A DNA stretch of 64,000 bases from Anastrepha obliqua (taxonomy: Eukaryota > Arthropoda > Insecta > Diptera > Tephritidae), in contig NC_072892.1 in NCBI RefSeq assembly GCF_027943255.1, positions 17,011,792 through 17,075,791 of the forward strand, in the 5' to 3' direction. The notes beneath the pieces are model-generated. The model searched no databases, was not told the origin of the DNA, and saw only the letters and a program-made list of their open reading frames with translations. Numbering within the stretch: the first letter of the stretch is position 1; the number at the start of each line of letters is the position of its first letter. The position numbers and the translations under genes are program-made. Below are positions 53,443-63,769 of the stretch, piece after piece.

Positions 53443-54755
53443 ACGGGTGATTTTTTAGCTATTCTCTTTTTAAACAGTTCGTGTAAACAGCTGACGCACG
53501 TTTCGTGTTTTGTTCCACCCTCAAACATCTTCAGTTTGGTCTATAATTTAACCATGAATCGTCTTACAAACGAGCAACGCTTGCAAATCATTGAATTTTA
53601 TTATAAAAATGCGTGTTCTGTTAAGAAAGTTTATCGCGCGCTTCTTCCATTTTATGGCCAGTTTAATCGACCCACTGAAGCGGCTATTCGAACTATTGTC
53701 ACTAAATTTAGAACCAAATTTACATTAATGGGCATCAAACCACCAACACGCTCACGTAGAGTGCGAACTGAAGAAAATATCGCAGCTGCATCAGCCAGTG
53801 TTAATGATGACCATCTATTATCGACTCGTCGCCGTTCGCAGCAATTGGGCCTCTGTTACTCAACAACGAGGAAAATTTTGCGAAAGGATTTAGGTGTGAA
53901 GCCTTTCCAAATACAGCTGGCGCAATAATTGCAGCCGAACGACCTACCGCAACGCAGAATTTTTGGTGAATGGGCTCTTGGAAAGTTGCCCGAAGATCCA
54001 CTTTTTTATCGAAAAATTGTGTTCAGCGACGAAGCACATTCTTGGATCAATGGGTACGTAATGGGTAAATAAGCAGAATTATTGATTTCGGAGTGAAGAT
54101 CAACCAGAAGAATTGCAAGAGCTACCAATGTATCCAGAAAAGGTCACAGTTTGGTGCGGTTTATGGGCTGGAGGTCTTATTGGACCGTACTTCTTCAAAG
54201 ATGCTGCGAATCGTAACGTAACTGTGAATGGTGAGCGTTACCGTGATATGATATCAAACTTTGTTTTGCCCAAAATGCAAGAGCTTGACTTGCATGACAT
54301 GTGGTTTCAGCAAGACGGTGCCACATGCCACACAGCACGCGTAACAATGGACTTGTTGAGAGGCGAGTTCGGTGAACATTTTATTTCACGTTCGGGACCT
54401 GTCAATTGGTCACCCAGATCGTGCGATATAACGCCTTAAGATTATTTTTTGTGGGGCTATGTTAAAGCTCATGTCTATTCAGACAAGCCTGCTTCAATTA
54501 ACGCATTGGAAGCCAACATTAAAGCATTTATATGTGAAAAACCGTCCAAAACATTGGAGAGAGTATGCCAAAATTGGACTAAGCGGAACCATTTGAAGCG
54601 CAGTCGCGGTCAACATTTGCATGAAATAATCTTCAAACATTAAATTATATGGACTGTACTATCGATTTAAATAAAAATTTCATGCATTTTTCTGAATTTT
54701 TCGTGTGTTTTTTTTTTTTGAGAAACTTTCCTATAGCTCTTAAAAAGTCACCCTG
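53443..54755 (+). mobile_element. Nearly complete rosa-type (DD41D) mariner, 1,313 bp
   Basis: Inverted ends ACGGGTGATTTTTTAGCT (53443) and, reversed, CAGGGTGACTTTTTAAGAGC (54755), each beside TA. It holds a whole but damaged transposase gene (53554-54643). Best reference in the window for the rosa-type copies at 12560, 13139, 18574, 29311, 39030 and 56400. Confidence 0.85.
53554..54643 (+). pseudogene. DD41D mariner transposase with stops
   Basis: Starts MNRLTNEQRLQIIEFYYKN. Helix-turn-helix region: TEAAIRTIVTKFRTKF, STRRRSQQLGLCYSTTRKIL. Core: KIVFSDEAHSWINGYV (first Asp, about 54028), VTVWCGLWAGGLIGPYFFKD, WFQQDGATCH (second Asp, about 54315), SCDITP.DYFLWGYV (third Asp, 54440-54442). The distance between second and third Asp is 41 residues, the DD41D pattern of the rosa lineage. 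Damage: TAA at 53926, a ~7-bp insertion near 54060 that shifts the frame, TGA near 54086, and TAA at 54437 right before the third Asp. All three acidic residues are still there, so it died recently. Confidence 0.9.
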
Positions 54756-54759
54756 TATT

Positions 54760-54990
54760 TGGGAAAAATCATCAGCTGCATGAACAAACTTACAGTTTTG
54801 CGTATGTAGTGGTACCAATTTTCTTTGCAATTTTCATTACCTTAACTTCGGATGACATACTCGTAAAAAATTAAGCTGCATTGAATTTTTATGTATGTAG
54901 TAAATAGCAATACTTGCGAAAAATACTTGCATGGGAGTAATATTTAGTATTAAAAACAAAAATAAATATTTATAAGTAATTTCCCCTTAC
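54760..54990. other. Probable intron flank
   Basis: AT-rich; on the minus strand it follows the GTAAGG donor of the exon at 54991-55281. Confidence 0.5.
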
Positions 54991-55281
54991 CTCATTTGGA
55001 TGTTGAGCCTCTCCACCTGTTGTAGTCCTGCTATCCTCCGTCTTTTTAGCCAAAACGGAGGTGGAAGCATTTGTTTCGTTCGACCTATTGTTTGTTGTAT
55101 TTGGTTTTGACTTATTGTTATTATTATTCTTCTTTGGTTTCGTCGTTTTATTCGTCGTTTGTTGATTTGTCGTTGCATTTCTGCTTTTCACTTCGGCTTG
55201 GCCTTGTGGCCGAATTTGAAGTGTTTGTAATTCCTTTTTAAGTTGCCCAATATTACGTTCTTTGGTTTTTATTTCCTCCAG
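54991..55281 (-). CDS. Internal exon of an unidentified host gene
   Basis: On the minus strand an acceptor TTTTTTTCTATTTCAACAG ends at 55282 and a donor GAG|GTAAGG begins at 54990. The 291 bp between are open as 97 whole codons, a symmetrical phase 0-0 exon. It starts LEEIKTKERNIGQLKKELQT, a heptad-like coiled-coil segment (about residues 1-24), then QIRPQGQAEVKSRN, then a low-complexity Asn/Thr/Lys tail and TEDSRTTTGGEAQHPNE. No transposon words. This suggests a regulatory or scaffold protein with a coiled coil and a disordered linker. I cannot name the gene. Neighbouring exons are not visible within tens of kilobases, so introns must be long or the other exons lie outside. An old retrocopy is unlikely because both splice sites are present. 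Confidence 0.7.
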
Positions 55282-56397
55282 CTGTTGAAATAGAAAAAAA
55301 TAATATTATAATAAGCGACGTGTACTGCTAAATTGAGATCAATTGATTATTAATTTTAATCTTTTACTGCTGATTTTTTTCTGAAACTATTTCAACAGTT
55401 AGTAAATTGAGTACCAAAATATTGCGCCATACTTAGGACAACTACGTTAGGATGACGTCAGATAAGCTACAAAATTAAGTAAACGCTCAGCCAAAAAGAA
55501 AGAATATCACTCAATCAATATCACTCATCAACAGAATTTCACTTTTCTGAAGTGCTCAGAATTTTTTCATTTTATTTGTAAACATTTTTCCAGTCAACAC
55601 ACCCATTCTTGTATTCATAAAACCCATTGAACAAGAAATTGCAATAAAAGCAATTTATGTGCAGTGTAAGCAAGTCGTGGGAAGATTTTTACCACCAAAA
55701 TTGTTTACCATTCTTGAAATTCTTTTTTTTTTCATATAGAATACGCAAAAAACTCACAACTGCCAACAACAGGCGAGTGCGTAAAATCATACGACTCAGC
55801 TATTAAACAAATAAAGTCTGGCATTCCACGCAAAACACAACGCAGACACGGCAATCAACTGAAAAAGCAACAAGCGAAAATCTGCACTGCCAAAAGGTAC
55901 GTACGCGCAGTAGATTACCAGGCGGCTGAGAAAGACAACGAAAATTGGTGGTCTGCATGTTCGTGCATATTTCGATTCGGCCTGCGGCTAGCACTTGTTG
56001 CCTGCGCAGCCATAAATCAAATGCAGCAGCGTGAATGGGTGCAACCGTAGGTACCCGGTCCAGCTATGTACGCATAAATATTTATATACATGCATACGTA
56101 CATACATGCGAATCACAGTTTGACTTTTGGATGCTGTCGATTTGGCAGTTTCATTCCAGTTTAGATTCAACGGTGAGCAAATGTTGACAATTGTTGTGAC
56201 ATATCATTGACAGGCACTGATAGACGATAATTGAACGTGTTTCGAAGCTAATAATGGCAAAATGCTCTAAATAAGAGTGCAGTGCTGATTCCAATGAGAT
56301 AAAGGGGGCCCCTCTAAACTTTTTGCTTGAGAAATGAAGCATGAGTTTCCAAAGTTTTAGCTCCATTCACACAATTTTGCGTCTACTCTTGTCTATA
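55282..56397. other. Probable intron; A/C-rich segment
   Basis: Poly-pyrimidine tract directly upstream of the exon acceptor. At 55740-55897 an A/C-rich, CAACA-rich stretch ends in CCAAAAG|GTACGT, which looks like a 5' UTR exon with a donor on the plus strand, but there is no other support. No transposon recognised. Confidence 0.35.
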
Positions 56398-57039
56398 TAA
56401 AGGGTGGTTAAGTTTCAAGGGCCGGTGTTGAATGTGAATAAAATACATTTCTTTTAAGAAATTATTATCGTTTCTATTTATTGTGACAATATTGGTATGG
56501 TTCAATTACGTATGGAATAAAATATCGGTCAAATGGCCGCCGCGGCTTCGGCGGCACAGCTCCATCCGATGGTCCAAATTTTCGATGACACTGAGGCATA
56601 ATTGAGCTTCTATGCCGTTAATGTGCCGAATTATCTCATCGTTTAGCTCTTGAATTGTTGCTAGCTTATCGATGTACACCTTTTCTTTCAAATAACCCCA
56701 AAGAAAGAAGTCCAACGGTGTCAAATCACATGGCATCGCCGCGACGTGAGATTATTCGGACATCAAATTTTTCGCGCAAAAGAGCCATTGTTTCGTTAGC
56801 TGTGTGACAAGTGGCAACGTCCTGTTGAAACCACATACCGTCCACATGCATATTTTCAAATTCGTGCCATAAAAAGTTCGTTATCATCTCACGATAGCGA
56901 ATACTATTCACAGTAACTGCCTGACCGGCCTCATTTTGAAAAAAATACGGCCCAATGATACCGCCGGCCCATAAACCGCACCAAACAGTCACTCTTTGTG
57001 GGTGCATTGGTTGGCAATCACTCTTGGATTACACGGTGT

Positions 57040-57672
57040 GACAAAAAAAAAAAAATTAAATATACTTTTATGGAGACCTAGCACGATTTGTGGCTATAGA
57101 AAAACTAAGAAACATGGTATAGGAGAAATTTCCAATACACCCCCAAAATCTCATTTTATGGCCATAAAACCGTTTTTCAGTAGGTTGATGTGAACAATCC
57201 CTCCTAACTTCGCCAATTTCCATCCGATTTCGAATTTGTTTTTTTAGTTCGAAAGAACAAAAATAAGCCTTTTTGACAGTGTGTTGACAATTTTTCTGAA
57301 ATGACAACTGACGAGACTGTAGACGGAAGTATTCGGAATTTTTTTATTTTTTCTCTATTTGTTCAACTTTGACATCGTTTTTGCGATATTATCCGATATT
57401 GAGGATGTTTTTTAGTAGACTACTGTTATAGTGAATTTAATTCTGCGTCGAATGAGCTATATTTGACTGTAATTGAATTAAAATTCATAGAGTTGTGCGA
57501 GTTGTGTGAGTTTTAAGATTTTATTTTTTTTACTAATTTTATAGCAAGTTTCAGTATAAACACATCATCAGTACGAAACAGTACAGGCTTAAAATTTTAA
57601 AAGATGTCGGGAAAAACTAATCTTCATTTCAAAAATGTTTGCTAAACCTGCTCCGTTTATAAGAGTCATCAC
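57040..57672 (+). repeat. Left arm of the palindromic element
   Basis: Reverse complement of 58063-58686 with few mismatches; the match runs from near the outer end (TATACTTTTAT.GAGACCTAG) to the last shared word GAGTCATCAC at 57663-57672. Confidence 0.9.
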
Positions 57673-58104
57673 AATTTTAGGGATCCTTGTCGGGCCTCAG
57701 ATTCGAAAACTCATGCGAGATGAGAAATTTACGAGTAAGCTCAGTGCAGTGGAAAGACGGGCATGGGAAAGTTTTAAATCATTGTGTGAGAAGTTCCTTG
57801 GAAATAAAAAGAGCTCTGATTATGTTGAAGTCGTCGAAGAGTTTTTGAGTGCGTACGAAAAAATGGAATGCAAGATGCATGTCCATCAAGATACACTTTC
57901 TGCACTCACATTTGAATTTTTTCCCGGAAAACCTGGGCCAGATGAGCGATGAACAGGGTGAAAGATTTCACCAGAAGATAGGAGTCATCGAAAAACGTTT
58001 TCAAGGGAAGAACTCCATCAACATGCTTGCTGATTACTGCTGGTCCTTGAAACGTAAAACAAGTGATGACTCTTATAAACGGAGCAGGTCTAGCAAACAT
58101 TTTT
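57673..58104 (+). pseudogene. C-terminal part of an uncharacterised transposon-borne protein
   Basis: The centre plus the start of the right arm encode LVGPQIRKLMRDEKFTSKLS, AVERRAWESFKSLCEKFLGN, VVEEFLSAYEKMECK, then in a +1-type shifted frame (change near 57878) SIKIHFLHSHLNFFPENLG, SDEQGERFHQKIGVIEKRFQ, INMLADYCWSLKRKTSDDSY and a stop at 58102-58104. I recognise the SDEQGERFHQ...MADYCW pattern from a widespread arthropod gene family of unknown function often found in repeats. Only the last ~150 codons remain and the frame is broken, so it is not functional. Confidence 0.65.
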
Positions 58105-58686
58105 GAAATGAAGATTAGTTTTTCCCGACATCTTTTAAAATTTTAAACCTGTACTGTTTCGTACTGATGATGTGTTTATACTGAAACTTGCTATAAAATT
58201 AGTAAAAAAAATAAAATCTTAAAACTCACACAACTCGCACAACTCTATGAATTTTAATTCAATTACAGTCAAATATAGCTCATTCGACGCAGAATTAAAT
58301 TCACTATAACAGTAGTCTACTAAAAAACATCCTCAATATCGGATAATATCGCAAAAACGATGTCAAAGTTGAAAAAATAGAGAAAAAATAAAAAAATTCC
58401 GAATACTTCCGTCTACAGTCTCGTCAGTTGTCATTTCAGAAAAATTGTCAACACACTGTCAAAAAGGCTTATTTTTGTTCTTTCGAACTAAAAAAACAAA
58501 TTCGAAATCGGATGGAAATTGGCGAAGTTAGGAGGGATTGTTCACATCAACCTACTGAAAAACGGTTTTATGGCCATAAAATGAGATTTTGGGGGTGTAT
58601 TGGAAATTTCTCCTATACCATGTTTCTTAGTTTTACTATACCTACAAGTTGTACTAGGTCTCTATAAAAGTATAATTTCACTGTCG
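58063..58686 (+). repeat. Right arm of the palindromic element
   Basis: Inverted partner of 57040-57672. It holds the true 3' end of the coding frame (stop at 58102-58104) and its 3' UTR, so it is probably the original side and the left arm the copy. Confidence 0.85.
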
Positions 58687-58979
58687 CACAGTGTTATCAT
58701 TCGCCCAAATGCGGCAATTCTGCTTATTGATGAATCCACTGAGGTGAAAATGTGCCTCATCACTGAAGATGATTTTCTTCGATATGCATTTTAATTTGAA
58801 CGCCCGATTTCATAATAAGCCGGAATAACTTTAACACGTTGCTCGATTGTGTTTCTTTCCATGGTTCAAATTGAATTAGTCTGAAATTAAAAAATGTCAA
58901 ATGAAATGCAGAAAAAAACTTGACATTTAGGTGTGGTTCACATTCAACATCGGCCCTTGAAATTAAACCACCCTTTATA

Positions 58980-59138
58980 AGTTAAGAAATTGTTTTGGAA
59001 ATATTTTTAAATATGTACATATTTATCTTTCCTTTCAAAACAAATCCCAAAAACGAAGTGCTGTAAAATTACATCATTTTTGTGGCAAATTTCCAAGGCG
59101 AGGCTCGATTTATTTTGAAAACGTCTCACAGTTAGACT
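58980..59138. other. Short spacer
   Basis: No feature recognised. Confidence 0.3.
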
Positions 59139-59139
59139 A

Positions 59140-60972
59140 GATTAGATTAGATTTGTGGAGGGTTGGACAAGTCCAAGCACTCAGTCAGGAGACATTGCAC
59201 TACACCCGGATGGATTTCAGTAGAAAGAATACAGATAGGAGAGATAAAATGTGGGTGGTAGGACGAATACATTAGTTGGAGGTCACTTTTCCACAAATCT
59301 CTTCGATTCATTGATGAATCTTAAGAGATCCGGAAGAATAAGAGTATGAACCTTGTCCATACTCAGTATATCGCAACCCAATATCCTAAGTCTGATTCTG
59401 GAAAACGCCGGACAGCTACAGAGAAAATGTGTCGTCATCCTCAAGACAGGGTATGCATATCGGGCTGTCGACGATCCGCATGACAGCCATATGCTGACCA
59501 CAGGCGTTGTGCCCTGCGATTACACCCACCAGTACTCTCAGGTCCTCTCTTCTGAGTTTTAGGAGAAAGGTCGCTATTTTCCTGCTTGGTTCTTTCACAC
59601 AGCACTTGGCTACTCTGCACGAGTTCAACTCAGACCAACGTCCTCTATGGGTAGACCTCATGAAGCCGGCAATTCATAGTTGAATCGACCCGATATTGAC
59701 ACCTAGAAAGGGTTCAGGGCCTAGGGGCATACTTGCAAAGCCTTCATTAGCCAATTTATCAGCTAACTCGGTCCCTATAATACCATAATGCCCAGGCACC
59801 CAAATAAGACTAACTTTGTTGTGTTTTGCAACACTGTTCAGTTTTGCCTTACATTTACCGCCTAACCTCGAAGAGCAGCGTGGGTTAGCAAGGGCTCTCA
59901 GTGCAGCTTGACTGTAACTACAAATTCCAATACTGCTACCCCGCAACTTTTTCTGAATTTGCCGGTGTGCCACATTCAAGATGGCATGGACGTAAGGAGT
60001 ACCGTGGCCATCTGTCCTGTGGCATAGGAGTACTTAGTGTTTTCGTCTAAACACCATCTAGATCCGCTACCATCACTGATTTTGGATCCTTCGGTAAAGA
60101 AAGTGTGCTTAAATTCCGTTAATAAGTGCTCTGGACTTAACTATTGGTCTCTATCTGCGATCAAAACATCATACTTCCTACCGAAGCTAACGACAGGCAC
60201 CCGATTGTCCACTGGCATCGAGAACAGTGTGCAACGCTCCGACATCTGGTGGTATATCTGACAGTGGCCAGTGCTTTCTTCATTTACCCAGACTCCGTTT
60301 AACTTGAGCCTGTACGCCGCCTTAATCGCTTCCCTTCGAATTTGAAAGTCTAGAGGTTGCAAGTTCAGAATGGCATTAAGGGCATCACCAGATGTCGTAC
60401 TCGTGGCTCCTGTGATACCCAAGCACACACTTCTCTGTAGCCTGTTTAGGGGTTTTACTATGGAATTAACCATTGTAGCCTTCCACCATACTACAGAGGC
60501 GTAAGTAATAATGGGTCTAATCAGGGTGATGTACAACCTGTGTACTATTGCCGTTCTTAGACCCCATGTCTTGCCAAAGGTTCTCTTACACTGCCAGAAG
60601 ACTTTTAGTTGAGAGACCTTCTGCTCGATGTGCTTCTTCCAGGCAAGCTTACTATCTAGGATTACTCCTAAGTATTTAACCTCAGAAGACAGTTGCAGTG
60701 TTACCCCTTTCAATGTGGGTAGTAACAGGCCTTCCATATTGCGTTTCCTCGTGAAAAGCTCTAAGGTACTTTTTGTAGGATTCACCGAAAGACCATGCAA
60801 TTCGCACCAATACTCAATCTTATTTAGAGCTACCTGCATTTTATTGCATACAGCTTAAACTGATCGTCCTGAGATTAATACTCGTACGCACACATCGTCT
60901 GCGTAGGCTTAGAAGTGTCCAATTCCCTGCAGATCATTAAGAAGAGAGTCCACAACAACGTCTCACAGTGCG
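59140..60972 (-). pseudogene. 5'-truncated RNase H-type LINE
   Basis: Minus strand: VVVDSLLNDLQGIGHF and AYADDVCV (RT motif C, about 60915-60890), then an open frame from 60839 with LNKIEYWCELHGLSVNPTKS, VKYLGVILDSKLAWKKHIEQ, RLQRSVCLGITGA and LQPLDFQIRREAIKAAYRLK (thumb/connection) to 60141; the RNase H block SIGICSYSQAALRAL, KVSLIWVPGHYGIIGTELAD (59979-59674; the catalytic SDS site reads SYS); and a zinc domain ICIPCLEDDDTF with HFLCSCPAF (about 59440-59420). A 3' UTR ends near 59140 in a TAATC-type tail. I/R1-like LINE group. Frameshifts between domains; palm and endonuclease mostly gone. Confidence 0.85.
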
Positions 60973-61480
60973 ATGTCATTGAAATATCATCAGCAACTTT
61001 GGATTATTTTAATCAGGATATTCTCAACTCACATTACATCAAGGGGAAGTGGACATCATTTGGAGACAGGACTTCAAGAATTTGTTTACGGATGGTTCGC
61101 AGTTGGAAGGAAGGATTGACGGAGGAGTATTCTGCGAGGAGCCCGTAGCAGGCCGCAATCCAAATAGCAGCTAACTAGCTGCTGACTGGCTTACTCGTAT
61201 TCCATAACTGCCACGAAAGTAAATATCTACAAGTACTTCAATAGCTAAGCGACAATCCGGATGCTGTGCTCGATGAGGGTGCACTCAAACACTTCGATGA
61301 ATGCCTGACTCCACTTTCGATCGCATACGAGTTCTTTAATATGAAGCTCGTCTGAGTACCTGGTCACAGTGAAAATGCAGGAAAGTGCGAGCGGATGAGC
61401 TGGCCGGGGACTTGTGCGGTAGCTTCGCCGCAAATTGAGAGGATTGGAATCAAAAGTAGAGGAGCATTCGAAATTTGATA
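60973..61480 (+). pseudogene. RNase H fragment of a LINE
   Basis: Frames give FKNLFTDGSQLEGRIDGGVF (first catalytic Asp, about 61065-61125), CEEPVAGRNPN, then VPGHSENAGKCERADELAGD (about 61355-61405). It lies head-to-head with the minus-strand LINE at 59140-60972. Stops and shifts throughout. Confidence 0.7.
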
Positions 61481-61775
61481 AAATTTGGTTTCTTAGTGAA
61501 TAATGTCATTATGATTTAAGAAATTCGATCAGGGTTTTTCTAAATACACACAATTTTGAAAAAAGTAGTTTTCTTTTCCCATATTTTGACACGAATTTAT
61601 TTAAAGATAAAACAGCGGAAAATTATACGTGTACGACCAATTGGATAGTTTTGGTTGGCGAACCCAATTTCTACCCAACATTCCTTTGCCTCTTGGGTTA
61701 GCATAAGATTAGTGCCATTTAATTTTGGGAGATTAAAGTTTGGTATCTTGATTCTCTTAGTGAATAGCATCAGTT
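61481..61775. other. Spacer between LINE pieces
   Basis: AT-rich, no recognised feature. Confidence 0.3.
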
Positions 61776-61779
61776 CAGT

Positions 61780-62510
61780 CTACAATCTGTGGCCCAATTG
61801 CTGAGTTCTGAGTTGCGCTGAGTGAGCTCTTTCCATAATCTCACTCTGCAGAGAACTGCATGTGTGGGCATCACAGGTGCTTGTTGAGCAGTGGGACATG
61901 ACTGCTGTGCTCAACATTATTCTGCACTTACTTCCTATGGATCTGCAGGTTAAATCCATTGCTGCTCAGAGTGCTTGAAGGAGATTGGCCTTTGGAGACA
62001 ACTTCCTGTAGGACATAGTAGCATCTTGAAGCAGATCTCCCCTTCCTTCTTATATTCCCACTGACCTCTCCATCCGCAAACTGTGCTTTGAGGGTTGTGC
62101 TAGGACTATCTTTCCGAGCAGGTAAAATTGGAAAGAGGGGAGAGTCGGCACGGATATAGGTACTTCTGTTTTCACTGAAGGATCCAAAATGAAGTCTGGA
62201 GTGGGAGCGGCCCCTTGATCGTTGTTAAAGGGAAACTGCACAGTTTCGTTCTAAAAAAAGCGCAAGACAAATGGAGGTCTGTCTCAGAAACAGAACGCTT
62301 AAGGTTATAGGAATCCCCCGCCATTCAATTTCCAAACTCATTGCGGTGTTCACTGGTCACTGGGTGATCGGTACTCAGGCGGAGAAGCTTGGAGTTCCGT
62401 ACAACCCCTATTGCAGAAGCTGTGGGGATCCTGCAGAGAAGTGTACCTGGGGTACTCTAGCCATATTACCTACCTACCTATGGTTGGAAACATTCCTGAA
62501 ACCATAAGCA
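61780..62510 (+). pseudogene. LINE fragment: connection, RNase H start, zinc domain
   Basis: Words in order: LQRTACVGITGA (about 61848-61885), QISPSFLYSPTDLSIRKLC, TSVFTEGSKMKSGVGAAP (RNase H start with the catalytic Asp changed to Glu, about 62160-62210), then after an internal deletion GIPRHSISKLIAVFTGHWVI and YNPYCRSCGDPAEK (62308-62442). A second deletion removes the end of the zinc domain, leading to a TTACCTACCTACC tail. Same family as 25684-26175. Confidence 0.75.
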
Positions 62511-62700
62511 CTATGTCATCCGCATACGCTACTGCTTTGATTTCCTTTCGGTTGGATTTGGTAAGGATATTGTTGACAACTAATTAACACGACAAAGGGG
62601 ATAAGACCCCTCCCTGAGTAGTTCCCCTGTTGACAGAGCGTTCTCTATCCATTCGTTGAGACCTATGTCTGTGCCTAAAATCGAATGATATTAATATTAT
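62511..62700 (-). pseudogene. Reverse transcriptase palm fragment of a LINE
   Basis: Minus strand: ERSVNRGTTQGGVLSPL (motif B, about 62650-62600) and VAYADDIVLMVSG (motif C, about 62535-62500). It is antisense to the LINE piece just before it. Frameshift between the motifs. Confidence 0.7.
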
Positions 62701-62970
62701 TGCATTTGATATAAGAGTTTTTTTTTTTTATTCTTCCCGAAGTCTTCTCACTGTGTGTCGTCTCAGAATCGTGGCACTCACAAAATATTGCCCATAATTC
62801 AAAATAAGCTATTTTATGGAACACCCTTTAATTCAAATGAGCATAGCACTGATGAGTGCCATATTTTCTGCTACTATAGTGTAATTACATCTACATATCT
62901 GGATGGTTGGTTGCATATGCAAGTACGTGCACTTGATTTTCTTAATAAATAAAATATAAATCGAACTTTT
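62701..62970. other. Spacer
   Basis: T run at 62720-62729. No feature recognised. Confidence 0.3.
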
Positions 62971-62997
62971 TGAAAGAATTTTAAAGAATATCGGTGC

Positions 62998-63252
62998 TTG
63001 GTCTACTCCCTCTTCCGCTGCAACGGATTAAAGCAGCAGCCCGAAAATCGCCTGCAGCATCAAATTTATTTTAACAAAAGCGGCGGAAGCCGAAATTACT
63101 TAACCGATGAGTGCACATCGAAGAATGCCGACGCAGCAATAGAAGATATGGAGACGCACATTTGCCGCATGCAACATTCTATGATTCATCAAACCATTTT
63201 TGTTTGCTGCACAGCGCGTGGCTTAAAAGAATGTCTGATTGGTCTCTTTTGA
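62998..63252 (+). CDS. Candidate terminal coding exon, unknown protein
   Basis: Open in one frame from 62974 to TGA 63250-63252 and noticeably richer in G+C than its flanks. It reads GLKQQPENRLQHQIYFNKSG, NYLTDECTSKNADAAIEDME, THICRMQHSMIHQTIFVCCT, ARGLKECLIGLF. No good ATG at the start; a possible acceptor (TTAAAGCAG|CAG) follows a pyrimidine-rich stretch at 63003-63036, which would make it a last exon of at least 70 codons. No family recognised and no transposon words. It could be an old pseudogene or chance. Confidence 0.3.
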   Translation: MVYSLFRCNGLKQQPENRLQHQIYFNKSGGSRNYLTDECTSKNADAAIEDMETHICRMQHSMIHQTIFVCCTARGLKECLIGLF

Positions 63253-63529
63253 GCTTTCCAGATGCATGACTCACTGGTGGACAGATCTGTGTATGTTAAC
63301 AAATGTATGCGCTGCGTGTTGCTGAAGACAATTCGTGTGCAATGGGAAGGTTTCTTAATGGAGAATAATGCAAGTTAATCTTTCTCGTGTTTTACGGTGA
63401 TAAAGCAACAGTAAAATGTTTGATATATAATATTTGAAATTTTAATAAATAAGAAAAAAAAACATTAATTAACCTAAAGCCTAAATTTTCAAACATAGAT
63501 CGTAGTTCTTAGTTGTTTAATTGAAAAAA
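63253..63529. other. Spacer
   Basis: AT-rich, no recognised feature. Confidence 0.3.
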
Positions 63530-63755
63530 GTCATCATCATCATCGCTTCCTGTTTCTCCCACTGGAGCATAGAGCCTCAGTAAAACACCGCCATCTGATT
63601 CTATTTTTTGGTAGGAGATTCGTTTCGTCCCAAGTTTTTCCTGACGTTACAACTTCCTGCTGGAAAGTTCTCCTTTAAGTTTTTTTTGGACGGCCAACCG
63701 TGCGAACATCTTCCGATCCAGTGCTTAACGACAGATTTCATTTGCGTCCTTGTGA
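63530..63755 (-). repeat. RTE-like LINE 3' UTR fragment
   Basis: Contains CATCATCATCATCGCTTCCTG, CCACTGGAGCATAGAGCCTC, TTCGTTTCGTCCCAAG and GGACGGCC. I recognise this order as the antisense 3' region of RTE-type elements common in tephritids. Diverged and partly deleted. Confidence 0.5.
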
Positions 63756-63769
63756 AGCGTATGCCCAAT

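Larger units (their letters stand above)
57040..58686 (+). mobile_element. Palindromic (foldback-like) element, 1,647 bp
   Basis: Two long inverted arms (57040-57672 and 58063-58686) flank a 390-bp centre. Just outside are the near-identical 8-mers CACGGTGT (57032-57039) and CACAGTGT (58687-58694), a plausible 8-bp target duplication. The arms contain the end of a coding frame (FAKPAPFIRVIT in reverse on the left, TSDDSYKRSRSSKHF on the right), meaning the 3' part of a gene was duplicated in inverted form. Such structures fit aberrant gap repair of a DNA transposon (P- or hAT-like by duplication length). No transposase core remains. Confidence 0.85.
56400..58975 (-). mobile_element. DD41D mariner split by a palindromic element
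   Basis: Terminal inverted repeats of about 40 bp (56400-56439 and 58936-58975; start AAGGGTGGTT, include GGGCCGGTGTTGAATGTGAA or a near match), each beside TA. The transposase on the minus strand starts at 58862 (MERNTIEQRVKVI), has lost a segment after residue ~22, gives IIFSDEAHFHLSGFINKQNC up to 58695, is interrupted by 57040-58686, and resumes at 57007 with HPQRVTVWCGLWAGGIIGPY, WFQQDVATCHTANE and, after a small frameshifting deletion near 56735, CDLTPLDFFLWGYLKEKVYI to a stop at 56506. Without the insert it would be about 930 bp. Confidence 0.85.

Noticed and set aside
55740..55897. A/C-rich segment as a 5' UTR exon
   Set aside because: The only support is base composition and a GTACGT donor-like site; not enough to call a feature of its own.
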